Assembly (NCBI GenBank): GCA_029267465.1
Contig: JAJUIT010000003.1
Coordinates: 1-40,354, forward strand
DNA length: 40,354 nt
From: Synergistaceae bacterium
Lineage (GTDB): Bacteria > Synergistota > Synergistia > Synergistales > 79-D21
Reading direction: 5' to 3'
Positions within the stretch are counted from its first letter, which is position 1. Each line of letters starts with the position of its first letter. The position numbers and the translations under genes are program-made. Positions 1 through 8,373 of the stretch are shown here, piece by piece. Below the pieces are notes generated by a model that worked only from the letters and a program-made list of their open reading frames with translations, did no database searches and was not told the origin of the DNA.

Positions 1-63
1 GGCGGCGGGGGCGGCGGCGGTTCTGGAGGCGGCGGAGGCGGCGGGGGCGGCGGCGGCTGGTAA
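1..63 (+). CDS. C-terminal end of a protein with a poly-glycine tail (GGGGGGGSGGGGGGGGGGGW*), 5' truncated by window edge
   Basis: Frame 1 reads GGC GGC GGG ... GGC TGG TAA; only the tail is visible so the frame is inferred from the in-frame stop at 61-63. Confidence 0.5.
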   Translation, partial: GGGGGGGSGGGGGGGGGGGW

Positions 64-73
64 ATTGATCACC

Positions 74-102
74 TTGGCACCCTGCTCTTGTTGCAGTACC
101 AT
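74..102 (+). promoter_or_regulatory. Candidate sigma70-type promoter TTGGCA-17 nt-TACCAT for the small Cys/His protein
   Basis: TTGGCA at 74-79, TACCAT at 97-102; overlaps inverted repeat GTACC-N7-GGTAC (96-112). Confidence 0.35.
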
Positions 103-141
103 AAAACGGTACACCAGAAACCCAACAAGGGAGGGATAACT

Positions 142-327
142 TTGCCAAAGCTGGGCTGGCCGCATCCGGATCACGAGAACCATCTTTGCTATTACCAGAA
201 CATGGGGATGGTGGAAGCCGACCTGGAGAACTACAAGGAATTGGTCAAGGACGGCAAATTCGTCTGCACACACTGCGGACGGGTTGCAAAAGAGGCCAAA
301 AGCCTCTGCAACCCCGTCGCCCTGTAG
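142..327 (+). CDS. Small Cys/His-rich (zinc-ribbon-like) conserved protein, about 61 aa
   Basis: TTG start at 142 preceded by GGGAGGG; motifs HPDHENHLC, CTHCGR, LCNP; the track start at 88 lacks an obvious RBS. Confidence 0.7.
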   Translation: MPKLGWPHPDHENHLCYYQNMGMVEADLENYKELVKDGKFVCTHCGRVAKEAKSLCNPVAL

Positions 328-350
328 CGTATCGAGCAAGTGAAAGGCAA

Positions 351-388
351 GGGCCGGGGGGCCTAAAGGCCCCCCGGCCCTCTTTTTT
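351..388 (+). terminator. Rho-independent terminator
   Basis: Perfect 13-bp stem GGGCCGGGGGGCC / TAAA loop / GGCCCCCCGGCCC followed by TCTTTTTT. Confidence 0.93.
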
Positions 389-399
389 GGGAAAAGGAC

Positions 400-2040
400 T
401 CAGACCTTGAAACAGCTCCCGCCGATGAACTCCCTCAGGATCGAATTGTTGGGAACGTCTTCCGCCGGCAGGAAAGGGGCGTAGCGCAACAAGTCCAAAA
501 GCCTCTGGGCTTCGCCGAAAACCGGAGATTCCTCCCGAATCCGCCTGAGCAGGGGCTCGGCATACCCCTTCAGTACGGATAGCTCGTAGACCAGGGCGGA
601 GTTGAACATCGCGTCGGCCCGCTCCTGGTAGGGGAAGATGTGGCGCGCCGCCCCCCGGACCACGGAAGGCCACTGGAGGAGAGTTGCCTCGGGTTTCTTC
701 CCCCTTGTCCGGTAATCCCTGACCAGGCGCCTCAGAAGGCGGTTGTCCGTCGTGCTGGTCCGGTTGTGGCGATCCAGGTTGACCCCGGTGAGCGGAGACA
801 GGTACAGGAGGAATTTTTCAGAATCCGGCACACCAGGTCCCACCTGATCGTTCAAGCCGTGGATCCCCTCGATGATCAGGATTTCTCCGGGTTCTAGAAG
901 CAGATCCGGGCCGCTTTCCCGGGTCCCGTTCAGGAAATCGAAACGGGGAAGGCGCACCGACCGGCCTTCCAGCAGGGTTTCGATGTGCGAATTCAGCAGT
1001 TCCAGGTCCAAAGCCTCGATGGCCTCGAAGTCGTAGTTGCCCTCGGCGTCCCGCGGGGTTTTGCTTCGCTCCAGGAAGTAGTCGTCCATGAAAAGGATTT
1101 TCGTTCTTTTCCCGCATACGGCCAGCTGGATCGACAGTCGATGGGCGGTCGTTGTTTTTCCCGATCCGGAAGGACCCGCGATGCAGACCATCCGGCAGTT
1201 CTGCCTGTACGCCACGGATTCCGCGATCCGGTTCAGGCGCTGAGAGTGAAGAGCCTCCGAGATCAGAACCAGCTCGGTCCCCCTCCCCTGGGCGACCGCC
1301 CGGTGCAGGCCTTCCATGGTGCTGATTCCCAGGATGTCCAGCCAGCCGGCGTATTCGAGGAAGACCTCGGAAAGCTGCTTCGGGGGCTGAAACGGCGGGA
1401 GTCCCGCCGGGGAGGCCACGGTCGGGAAGCGGAGCACCATCCCCGGGGAGTGCAGCACGAGATCGAACACCGCCACGGCGCCCGTCGACTGGGTCAGCGG
1501 GCCGTAGAAAAAGCCGTTCCGGTCCCCGATCCTGTAGGTTTCGACCGGGTCGATGCCGATCCATCTCAACAGTTCCGCCTTCTCCCGGTTTCCCTGCGCT
1601 TCGAAGAGCGTCCTCGCCCTGTCCAGGGAGAGCACTTCCCTCACGATGGGGCGATCGGCCTTCACCAGTTCGCCCATCTCCTGCCGGACCGCCTCGACCT
1701 GTTCCCCTGTCAGTGTCTCCCCCGGAATTTCACAGTAATAACCGTCGCTGAGAGAGTGGCGGACCAGCACTTCCCGTCCAAGCGCATTTCTGCAGGCCAG
1801 AACGAGAAGGAACGTGAGCGTCCTCCGGTAGACTTCCTTTCCCTCGAAGCAGGAGGTATCGACAAACGAAACCGTGCAGTCCTCCGACACCTCCCAGCAA
1901 AGGGGACGAAGGTAGCGGTTGACCCGCCAGGCCACGATGTTGCCCGGTTTCCTCCCGTCCCTCGACAGGACGTCGATACCGTTCAGCGGCCCGTCGCTCT
2001 GAAATGAACCGTTCCCCTCCTCCGTGACCGTGAAGACCAT
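400..2040 (-). CDS. Nucleoside kinase, uridine kinase-like P-loop domain with ThrRS-like N-terminal region
   Basis: Walker A GPSGSGKTTTAHRL, MDDYFLERSKTPRDAEGNYDFEAIEALD and LPRFDF typical of the uridine kinase family; 546 aa. Confidence 0.85.
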   Translation of the reverse strand: MVFTVTEEGNGSFQSDGPLNGIDVLSRDGRKPGNIVAWRVNRYLRPLCWEVSEDCTVSFVDTSCFEGKEVYRRTLTFLLVLACRNALGREVLVRHSLSDGYYCEIPGETLTGEQVEAVRQEMGELVKADRPIVREVLSLDRARTLFEAQGNREKAELLRWIGIDPVETYRIGDRNGFFYGPLTQSTGAVAVFDLVLHSPGMVLRFPTVASPAGLPPFQPPKQLSEVFLEYAGWLDILGISTMEGLHRAVAQGRGTELVLISEALHSQRLNRIAESVAYRQNCRMVCIAGPSGSGKTTTAHRLSIQLAVCGKRTKILFMDDYFLERSKTPRDAEGNYDFEAIEALDLELLNSHIETLLEGRSVRLPRFDFLNGTRESGPDLLLEPGEILIIEGIHGLNDQVGPGVPDSEKFLLYLSPLTGVNLDRHNRTSTTDNRLLRRLVRDYRTRGKKPEATLLQWPSVVRGAARHIFPYQERADAMFNSALVYELSVLKGYAEPLLRRIREESPVFGEAQRLLDLLRYAPFLPAEDVPNNSILREFIGGSCFKV

Positions 2041-2052
2041 CTGCCCGCCTCC

Positions 2053-3630
2053 TCAGAACTGAAAATCGAGGACGTACCGGTAGGGCTTTTCCAGCTGGAA
2101 ATGCCGGACACTTTTCGCCGTGTGGGAAAACCTCAGCACCGCCTGGCCTGCCGATTCCACCAGGACCACCGAGACTTCCTTCCCGTAGGGGGAAGGCAGG
2201 CCAGGGAGCGTGGCGGCCGGCAAGGCCCCGAAAGAAAGCTCAACCAAGCCGGGCTTCACCAGGACCCTAGGTTCCGAAACCCGGTCGAGGTCCACGACAG
2301 CGCGGATTTTCCTGCCGTCCTTGTTCCATCGGACAGCGGTGATCCGAGCCGCCGCTGGAACGGCGGATTGCGCCGTTGAGGGAGGAACCGGCCTGACGTC
2401 CGCCGATGCCGGTTTGACAGGAACGGGGTCCGGTTTTGCAGGCTGGGAGGGTTCTCCCGCCGACTGGGGTGCCATGTCCGGGGAAACCGGCTTGATGGCG
2501 ATGGGAACCGGTTTCAGCGGTTGGGGACTTCCGCCCGCCGACTGGGGAGCATTGTCTGCCGAAAGAACCGCTGTTTCAGCCCCGCTGGGCGGGGCGGACG
2601 GCTCGGAGGGCTTCTTTTCCGTGGCCGGGGCAGCCACCAGTACGGGCAGCTCGCCCGGGTCCCCGGTTTCCACCGTGAGCTCCGGGATTCCCGCCCACTC
2701 GTGGAACGAGGCATCATAATTCCTCACGTTCCCGTATCCAAGCATCAAAAGGACCCAGGTCACGTAGGCCGACCGAACCCCGGCCGTGTCGTAAACGATG
2801 ATCTCGTCTTCCGGCGCCAGATTAGCTTTCCCGAAAAGGGCCCTCAGGTCCTCGTCAGGCAAAAGGAGACCGTCCCGGCCAATCAGGTTGTTGTAGGGAA
2901 CGAGGATCGCCCCCGGGAGATGCCCTCCCCTCTTCTCGCTGAAGTACCTGGCCCCCTTGTACTCTTCGAGGGTCCGGACATCGAGCAGCTTCGCAGACCC
3001 CATTCGTTCGCGAATGTGCTCGACCGTCGCCAGCAGATCGTTCCGGAAGGATTTCAGCACGAAGTTCGCCGGGCGCGGCTTGGGATACTCCTTCGTCACC
3101 GGAAGGCCCGCGGACCGCCAGGCGGGCCATCCGCCATCGAGGACGCGGACTCCCGTCACGCCCGCCATTCGAAGCGCGAGAGCGACAAAACCTTCCTGGC
3201 CCCAACTTCCAGGCTCACCGTAGACGATGACCGGGCGGTTTCCGTCGATCCCCAGGGCCCCGATTCGCGCCGCCAGGGATTTGGGCGCCAGAATCGTCGC
3301 CCAGCCACGGCTTCCGGGAAGGCCTTTCATCGAGCAGAAAGACTGCCACTCCGCGTTCACCGCCCCTGGAATGTGCCCGCCGCTGTAGAGAGAAGCGGGA
3401 CGGGCGTCGAGAAGCACGACCCCCCGCGTGTTGTCCCTGAGCCAATCCACGGAGACAAAAAAGGCTTCCCGCCCCGTTGCCCCTCCGGGCAGCTTCGCGG
3501 CGGGTGCCTTGGCATTCGCCGCAGCCTTCGGGGAAACCGACTTGGCAGGGGCCGCGAAGCAACTTCCTCCAAAAGCCAGGACAAGCGAAAGGGACAGCAG
3601 CAACGGTATCGCCTTCATCTTCCACTTCAA
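2053..3630 (-). CDS. Exported tandem rhodanese-fold protein with C-terminal AMIN-like domain
   Basis: N-terminal signal peptide; two rhodanese-like domains (LLDARPASLYSGGHIPGAVN; LLDVRTLEEYKGARYF...GGHLPGAI); Pro/Ala linker; AMIN-like C-terminus (ITAVRWNKDGRKIRAVVDLD...YVLDFQF). Confidence 0.8.
   Translation of the reverse strand: MKWKMKAIPLLLSLSLVLAFGGSCFAAPAKSVSPKAAANAKAPAAKLPGGATGREAFFVSVDWLRDNTRGVVLLDARPASLYSGGHIPGAVNAEWQSFCSMKGLPGSRGWATILAPKSLAARIGALGIDGNRPVIVYGEPGSWGQEGFVALALRMAGVTGVRVLDGGWPAWRSAGLPVTKEYPKPRPANFVLKSFRNDLLATVEHIRERMGSAKLLDVRTLEEYKGARYFSEKRGGHLPGAILVPYNNLIGRDGLLLPDEDLRALFGKANLAPEDEIIVYDTAGVRSAYVTWVLLMLGYGNVRNYDASFHEWAGIPELTVETGDPGELPVLVAAPATEKKPSEPSAPPSGAETAVLSADNAPQSAGGSPQPLKPVPIAIKPVSPDMAPQSAGEPSQPAKPDPVPVKPASADVRPVPPSTAQSAVPAAARITAVRWNKDGRKIRAVVDLDRVSEPRVLVKPGLVELSFGALPAATLPGLPSPYGKEVSVVLVESAGQAVLRFSHTAKSVRHFQLEKPYRYVLDFQF
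2400..2570 (-). repeat. Imperfect tandem duplication in the Pro/Ala-rich linker of the rhodanese-AMIN protein
   Basis: Repeated protein units APQSAGGSPQPLKPVPIAIKPVSPDM and APQSAGEPSQPAKPDPVPVKPASADV; approximate bounds. Confidence 0.6.
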
Positions 3631-3672
3631 AGGGGAACCCTCCTTCGGGTTGGTTTCTCGAACCGGCTTTTT

Positions 3673-3700
3673 ATCATATACCGTGCCCCACGCAGGTCAA
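3673..3700 (-). promoter_or_regulatory. Candidate sigma70-type promoter for the rhodanese-AMIN / nucleoside kinase pair
   Basis: On the minus strand TTGACC-16 nt-TATGAT, upstream of the 3630 start. Confidence 0.5.
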
Positions 3701-3869
3701 ACAAGGGCCATTTTACGGATGCGCAAACCGGAGGAGGGGCGGCGGTCTGAACAGTAGACCACCAAGGTGCATTTTGGTTCGACATTTTTTGCCTGTTTTC
3801 GCCCAATTGAGGCCAAATTATCCCGAATTGACTGCCCAATATCTTAATATTCAGACACCCCAAAGCCCC

Positions 3870-3898
3870 TTGCGTGCTCTTCCTGTTCAAGGTATAAG
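3870..3898 (+). promoter_or_regulatory. Candidate sigma70-type promoter for the GntR-led operon
   Basis: TTGCGT at 3870-3875, 17-nt spacer, TATAAG at 3893-3898; RBS AAGGAGG follows before ATG 3931. Confidence 0.6.
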
Positions 3899-3930
3899 TG
3901 CACTGGGCGGTCCACGCAAGGAGGAATCCC

Positions 3931-4632
3931 ATGGAAACCAAAAAAGTCAAGCCGACCCGGATCTACGAAAAGGTCGTAGAGGAGCTCAAGGATCTGATCT
4001 CTCGGGGTGAGCTGAAGCCCGGAGATCCGCTTCCGCCGGAACGGCAAATGATGGAAGACCTCGGCGTTAGCCGCAGCTCGCTGAGGGAAGCGTTCCGCGT
4101 CCTGGAGCTGATCGGCCTCATCGAGAGCGTTCCCGGAAAGGGGCGTTTCGTCAGGAGGCCCGTGACCGAGACCGGAGAATCCCGCAACATCCCGCTGGAA
4201 GGAGCCGCCGTGCTTGAGCTGATGGAGGCCCGGCGGATCATCGACCCCGCTATCGCCGCGGAAGCCGCGAAGCGTGCCCTGCCCTCCGACCTCACGAAGC
4301 TCCGCCGCATCCTTTCAAGAACGGAGCAGAACCTGGAATCGACGAGCCACCGCGCCCAGAACGACTTCGACTTCCACCTTGCCCTTGCCGAGGCAACCCA
4401 CAACTTTATCTTCGTCAACATCGTCAAGATGACCTTCAATCTCATCATGGCAGCCCACGACCGGATATACAGCCGCCTGACGGACAAGCAGGCGTTCCTC
4501 AAGGAACATACCGGGCTTTACACCGCCATCGTTGACCACGACGCGAAGCTGGCGGGAAAAATCGCGGGAACCCACATCGAGCGGGTCTACCACACCCTGC
4601 AGGAAAGCATCTCCCTGGAAGACCGGGGATGA
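3931..4632 (+). CDS. FadR-subfamily GntR transcriptional regulator
   Basis: wHTH YEKVVEELKDLISRGELKPGDPLPPERQMMEDLGVSRSSLREAFRVLELIGLIE plus helical FCD domain (DFHLALAEATHN); start at ATG 3931 after AAGGAGG. Confidence 0.92.
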   Translation: METKKVKPTRIYEKVVEELKDLISRGELKPGDPLPPERQMMEDLGVSRSSLREAFRVLELIGLIESVPGKGRFVRRPVTETGESRNIPLEGAAVLELMEARRIIDPAIAAEAAKRALPSDLTKLRRILSRTEQNLESTSHRAQNDFDFHLALAEATHNFIFVNIVKMTFNLIMAAHDRIYSRLTDKQAFLKEHTGLYTAIVDHDAKLAGKIAGTHIERVYHTLQESISLEDRG

Positions 4633-4674
4633 TCTGGCGAACCGAACCAAACAATGTCAAGGGAGGGAAGAAAC

Positions 4675-5232
4675 ATGAGAGAGAAAATCGTGGAGCTGCT
4701 GCCGGAAATCAACTGGATCACGGATCCGAAGCTGCGTGAGCAGGTCATCGACACGTACGTGGATGCCCTGAAAACCGGCGGCTGGGAGCCGGAGGACATG
4801 GCCAAAATCCCCTTCACGCTCCTGATCCCCAACTGCCCCGCTTCCTACCTGACCCACACGAGGGGCGTGACGCGCGTCTGCAAGAGAGTCTACGAGGAGT
4901 TCAACGCGCTTTACAAGGACGAGGGCGGCTTCCAGCTGGACCATGACAAGCTCATGGCCGGAGCGATCCTTCACGACGTGGGCAAGCTCGTCGAGTACGA
5001 GAAAGCTCCCGACGGCTCAACGGTCAAATCACAGATGGGCAAGGACCTCCGCCATCCCTTCTCCGGAACCGTGCTGGCCCTTCGCAACGGCATTTCCACC
5101 GAGATCGGCCACATTATCGCCAATCACGCCCACGAGGGTGACGGAACCCTCCGGAGCCCGGAGGGCGTCGTTGTCAACAAGGCCGACTTTGTGAACTTCG
5201 AAACCATCAAGTCGTTTTTGGGCATGAAGTAG
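4675..5232 (+). CDS. HD-domain phosphohydrolase-like protein
   Basis: Contains HDVGK (AILHDVGKLVEYE) and downstream HIIANHAHEGDG; ATG 4675 after GGGAGGG. Confidence 0.8.
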   Translation: MREKIVELLPEINWITDPKLREQVIDTYVDALKTGGWEPEDMAKIPFTLLIPNCPASYLTHTRGVTRVCKRVYEEFNALYKDEGGFQLDHDKLMAGAILHDVGKLVEYEKAPDGSTVKSQMGKDLRHPFSGTVLALRNGISTEIGHIIANHAHEGDGTLRSPEGVVVNKADFVNFETIKSFLGMK

Positions 5233-5266
5233 GCTGTTCACAAACTTTCACGGGAGGTGCAACGCC

Positions 5267-6544
5267 ATGGGCAAGACGATGATCCAAAAGATCATCCAGA
5301 GGGCTTCCGGCAAGGAAGTCCAGGTAGGCGACCGGGTCTGGTGCAAGATCGACCTTTCCACGGCCCGGGATTTCGGGGGTCCCAACTGCGTCCTGCAGTT
5401 TGACGAAGTGACCGAAAAGGGGAAGGTCTGGGACCCCGACAAGATCGCCTTCACCTTTGACCTTCAGGCCCCAGCTCACGCCGAAAAGGTGGCCAACAAC
5501 CAGAAGATCATCCGGGATTTCGCCAAGCGCCAGGGCATCACGAAGGTGTTCGACGTCAACTGGGGAATCGGGCAGCACGTTCTTCTCGAGAACGGCCTCG
5601 TGAAACCCGGTGACGTCATCCTCGGGACCGACAGCCACATGAACCTGCTGGGCGGGGTCGGGGCATTCGCGACGGGCGTTGGCAACACCGACATCGTGGC
5701 CTCCTGGATCAACGGGACCCTTTGGTTCCGAGTTCCGGAAACGATGAAGATCACGGTCAACGGTTCCTTCGCCAGGGGAGTCTGCATGAGGGATTTCCTC
5801 ACCTTCCTCGTGGGCAAGCTGGGTGCTGACGGCATGTTCTTCAAGGCCGTGGAGTTCTACGGCGAAACCATCGAGAAGAGCTCCCTGGCGGACCGGATCA
5901 CCCTTTGCTCCATGGTCACCGAGATGAGCGGCAAGGTGGGACTCATCATGCCGAACGGGGAAGTCCTGGACTGGCTGGTCAAGCGGGCCGGAACGGAAGT
6001 CCTGGACCGCGTGCAGACGTTGAAGGCCGATCCGGATGCCGTTTACAGCGAAGATCTCCACTTCGACGTGACCGGTCTCGAACCGATGGCCTCCTGTCCC
6101 GATGCGCCGGACAACGTGAAGACGGTGCGTGAAGCCGCGGGAGCCCACATCGACCAGGTTCACATTGGTTCCTGCTCCAACGGCCGGTTCGAGGACATCG
6201 CGGCGGCTTTCGAAGTCTTGAAAGCGGCGAACTTCCAGATTAGCGACAGTGTCCGGACCATCATTACCCCGAGCACCCGGGAAGTCATGAAACAGTGCGC
6301 CGAGGCGGGATTCATCCAGAAGTTCCTCGAGGCGGGAGTCATCTTCACGAACCCGACCTGCAGCCTCTGCACGGCGGAACACTACGGCGTGCTTCCGGGA
6401 GGCGACGTGGGCGTTTCCACCACGAACCGGAACTTCATCGGCAAGGTAGGCAAGGGAAGCCACACCTACCTCGTGAGCCCCATGACGGCGATGGCCTCCG
6501 CGGTGAAGGGCGTTCTCACCGACCCGCGGGACATCCTGAAATAG
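5267..6544 (+). CDS. Aconitase/LeuC-superfamily hydro-lyase large subunit (divergent paralogue 1)
   Basis: GTDSHMNLLGGVGAFATGVGNTD, IGSCSNGRFEDI, NPTCSLCTAEHYGVL, STTNRNFIGKVG; Fe-S ligand cysteines retained. Confidence 0.9.
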   Translation: MGKTMIQKIIQRASGKEVQVGDRVWCKIDLSTARDFGGPNCVLQFDEVTEKGKVWDPDKIAFTFDLQAPAHAEKVANNQKIIRDFAKRQGITKVFDVNWGIGQHVLLENGLVKPGDVILGTDSHMNLLGGVGAFATGVGNTDIVASWINGTLWFRVPETMKITVNGSFARGVCMRDFLTFLVGKLGADGMFFKAVEFYGETIEKSSLADRITLCSMVTEMSGKVGLIMPNGEVLDWLVKRAGTEVLDRVQTLKADPDAVYSEDLHFDVTGLEPMASCPDAPDNVKTVREAAGAHIDQVHIGSCSNGRFEDIAAAFEVLKAANFQISDSVRTIITPSTREVMKQCAEAGFIQKFLEAGVIFTNPTCSLCTAEHYGVLPGGDVGVSTTNRNFIGKVGKGSHTYLVSPMTAMASAVKGVLTDPRDILK

Positions 6545-6571
6545 GCGACTGGTTTTAAGGAGGGACAGACC

Positions 6572-7099
6572 ATGGAACAGAACGTCCTGCGCGGAAAGGC
6601 CTGGGTCTTCACCGATGACGTCGACACGGACCTGATTTACCACAACAAGTACCTGGCCGAAACCGACCCCAAAAAGATGGCCCAGTACTCGTTCGAGTAC
6701 TATCCCGGCAAGGAGAAGTTCGCCAAGGAGGCCAAGCCCGGCGACTTCGTCGTGGCGGGCCGCAATTTCGGAACGGGCTCCAGCCGCGAACACGCGGTTT
6801 ACTGCCTCAAGGAACTGGGAATCCCGGTCGTCCTGGCGGAATCCTTCGCCCGGATCTACTACCGCAACGCCATCAACAACGGCTACCCTGTTCTTTTCGT
6901 CAAAGGCCTGAGCGACGCGATCAAGGAAGGCAAAGTCAAGGACGGGGACGAACTGGAAGTGAACATCGCAACCGGCGAGATCAAGGACCTGACCAACGGC
7001 AACACCTTCCACGGAGACGCGGTCACGGACCTTGAAAAGGACATCATGGCCAGCGGCGGCCTGATCGAGTACCTCAAGGCCCAGGCGGCCAAGAAGTAG
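6572..7099 (+). CDS. LeuD-type hydro-lyase small subunit 1
   Basis: DDVDTDLIYHNKYLAETDP, GRNFGTGSSREHAVYCLKELG, FARIYYRNAINNGYP. Confidence 0.92.
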   Translation: MEQNVLRGKAWVFTDDVDTDLIYHNKYLAETDPKKMAQYSFEYYPGKEKFAKEAKPGDFVVAGRNFGTGSSREHAVYCLKELGIPVVLAESFARIYYRNAINNGYPVLFVKGLSDAIKEGKVKDGDELEVNIATGEIKDLTNGNTFHGDAVTDLEKDIMASGGLIEYLKAQAAKK

Positions 7100-7114
7100 G
7101 GAGGGGAAGGACTC

Positions 7115-8371
7115 ATGGGCATGACGTTTGCTGAGAAGGTTCTCGGCAAGGCAGCGGGCTACGCGGTCAAGGCGGGAGACGTCGTCACGGTTGAACCCCA
7201 TTTTTGCATGAGTCACGACAACGCAGCCCCCATCGCCAAGACGTTCAAGAAGATCGGGGTTCCCAAGGTCTGGAAACCGGATCACCTGGTCTTCATCCTG
7301 GATCACGCGATTCCGGCGCCGACGGACGAGCACGCCGTAAACCACAAGGAGATCCGGGAGTTCGTCGAGGAACAGGGCATCCCCCACTTCTTCGACGTCA
7401 CCAGCAAGGGAGGCGTCTGCCACCAGAAGATGTGCGAGGAAGGGTTTGCGCTGCCCGGTCTCATCATCATCGGCAGCGACAGCCACACCTGCACCTACGG
7501 GGCCTACGGGGCCTTCTCGACCGGGATCGGCCGCAGCGAGATGGCCGCGGCCTGGGCCACCGGCAAGATCTGGTTCCGGGTTCCCGAATCCCTCAAGATC
7601 ACCGTGAAGGGCAAGTTCAACAAGGGCGTTTCGGCCAAGGACCTGATCCTGAAGATCATCGGCGACATCAAGGCTGACGGCGCGGACTACATGTCCGTCG
7701 AATTCCACGGCCCGGCGATTTCCGAGATGAGCCTCGCCGAAAGGATGACCCTATGCAACATGGGCATCGAGATGGGCGCGAAGAACGCCGTCTGCCCCCC
7801 GGACGAAAAGGTCCTGGAGGCCATCAGGGGAATCGAGAAGACGAATGAATGGGAAGCGATCTGGGCCGACGAGGACGCCGTATACGCCAAGGAGCTGACT
7901 TACGACCTGGGCGAACTGGTCCCCTGCGTCGCGAAGCCCCACACCGTCGACAATTACGCCTCGATCGACGAAGTGAAGGGGACGAAGATCCACCAGGCGT
8001 TTTTGGGCAGCTGCACCAACGCCCGGATCGAGGACCTGCGCCTGGCCGCGGAAATCCTGAAGGGGAAGGAAGTGGCGGTCCGGACCATCGTCATCCCGGC
8101 CTCCTGGAGGGTCTACCGCCAAGCCCTCGACGAGGGCTTGCTCGAAACCTTCCTTGATGCCGGCTGCGTCATCACGAACCCCGGCTGCGGCCCCTGCATG
8201 GGCAACCACGAGGGCATCCTGGCCCCGGGTGAAGCCTGCATCTCGACTGCCAACCGCAACTTCAAGGGACGCATGGGGAACAAGGACAGCTTCATCTACC
8301 TGGCCAGCCCCATGACCGTCGCCGCCTCCGCCCTGAAGGGCGAGATCGCCGACCCGCGGGAGGTGCTGTAA
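7115..8371 (+). CDS. Aconitase/LeuC-superfamily hydro-lyase large subunit 2
   Basis: GSDSHTCTYGAYGAFSTGIGRSE, LGSCTNARIEDL, NPGCGPCMGNHEGILAPGE. Confidence 0.93.
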   Translation: MGMTFAEKVLGKAAGYAVKAGDVVTVEPHFCMSHDNAAPIAKTFKKIGVPKVWKPDHLVFILDHAIPAPTDEHAVNHKEIREFVEEQGIPHFFDVTSKGGVCHQKMCEEGFALPGLIIIGSDSHTCTYGAYGAFSTGIGRSEMAAAWATGKIWFRVPESLKITVKGKFNKGVSAKDLILKIIGDIKADGADYMSVEFHGPAISEMSLAERMTLCNMGIEMGAKNAVCPPDEKVLEAIRGIEKTNEWEAIWADEDAVYAKELTYDLGELVPCVAKPHTVDNYASIDEVKGTKIHQAFLGSCTNARIEDLRLAAEILKGKEVAVRTIVIPASWRVYRQALDEGLLETFLDAGCVITNPGCGPCMGNHEGILAPGEACISTANRNFKGRMGNKDSFIYLASPMTVAASALKGEIADPREVL

Positions 8372-8373
8372 CC

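Noticed and set aside
5207-7708. 833-aa minus-strand ORF opposite the hydro-lyase genes
   Set aside because: Antisense shadow of strong plus-strand LeuC/LeuD genes in high-GC DNA; Asp/Val/His-rich composition, no family motifs.
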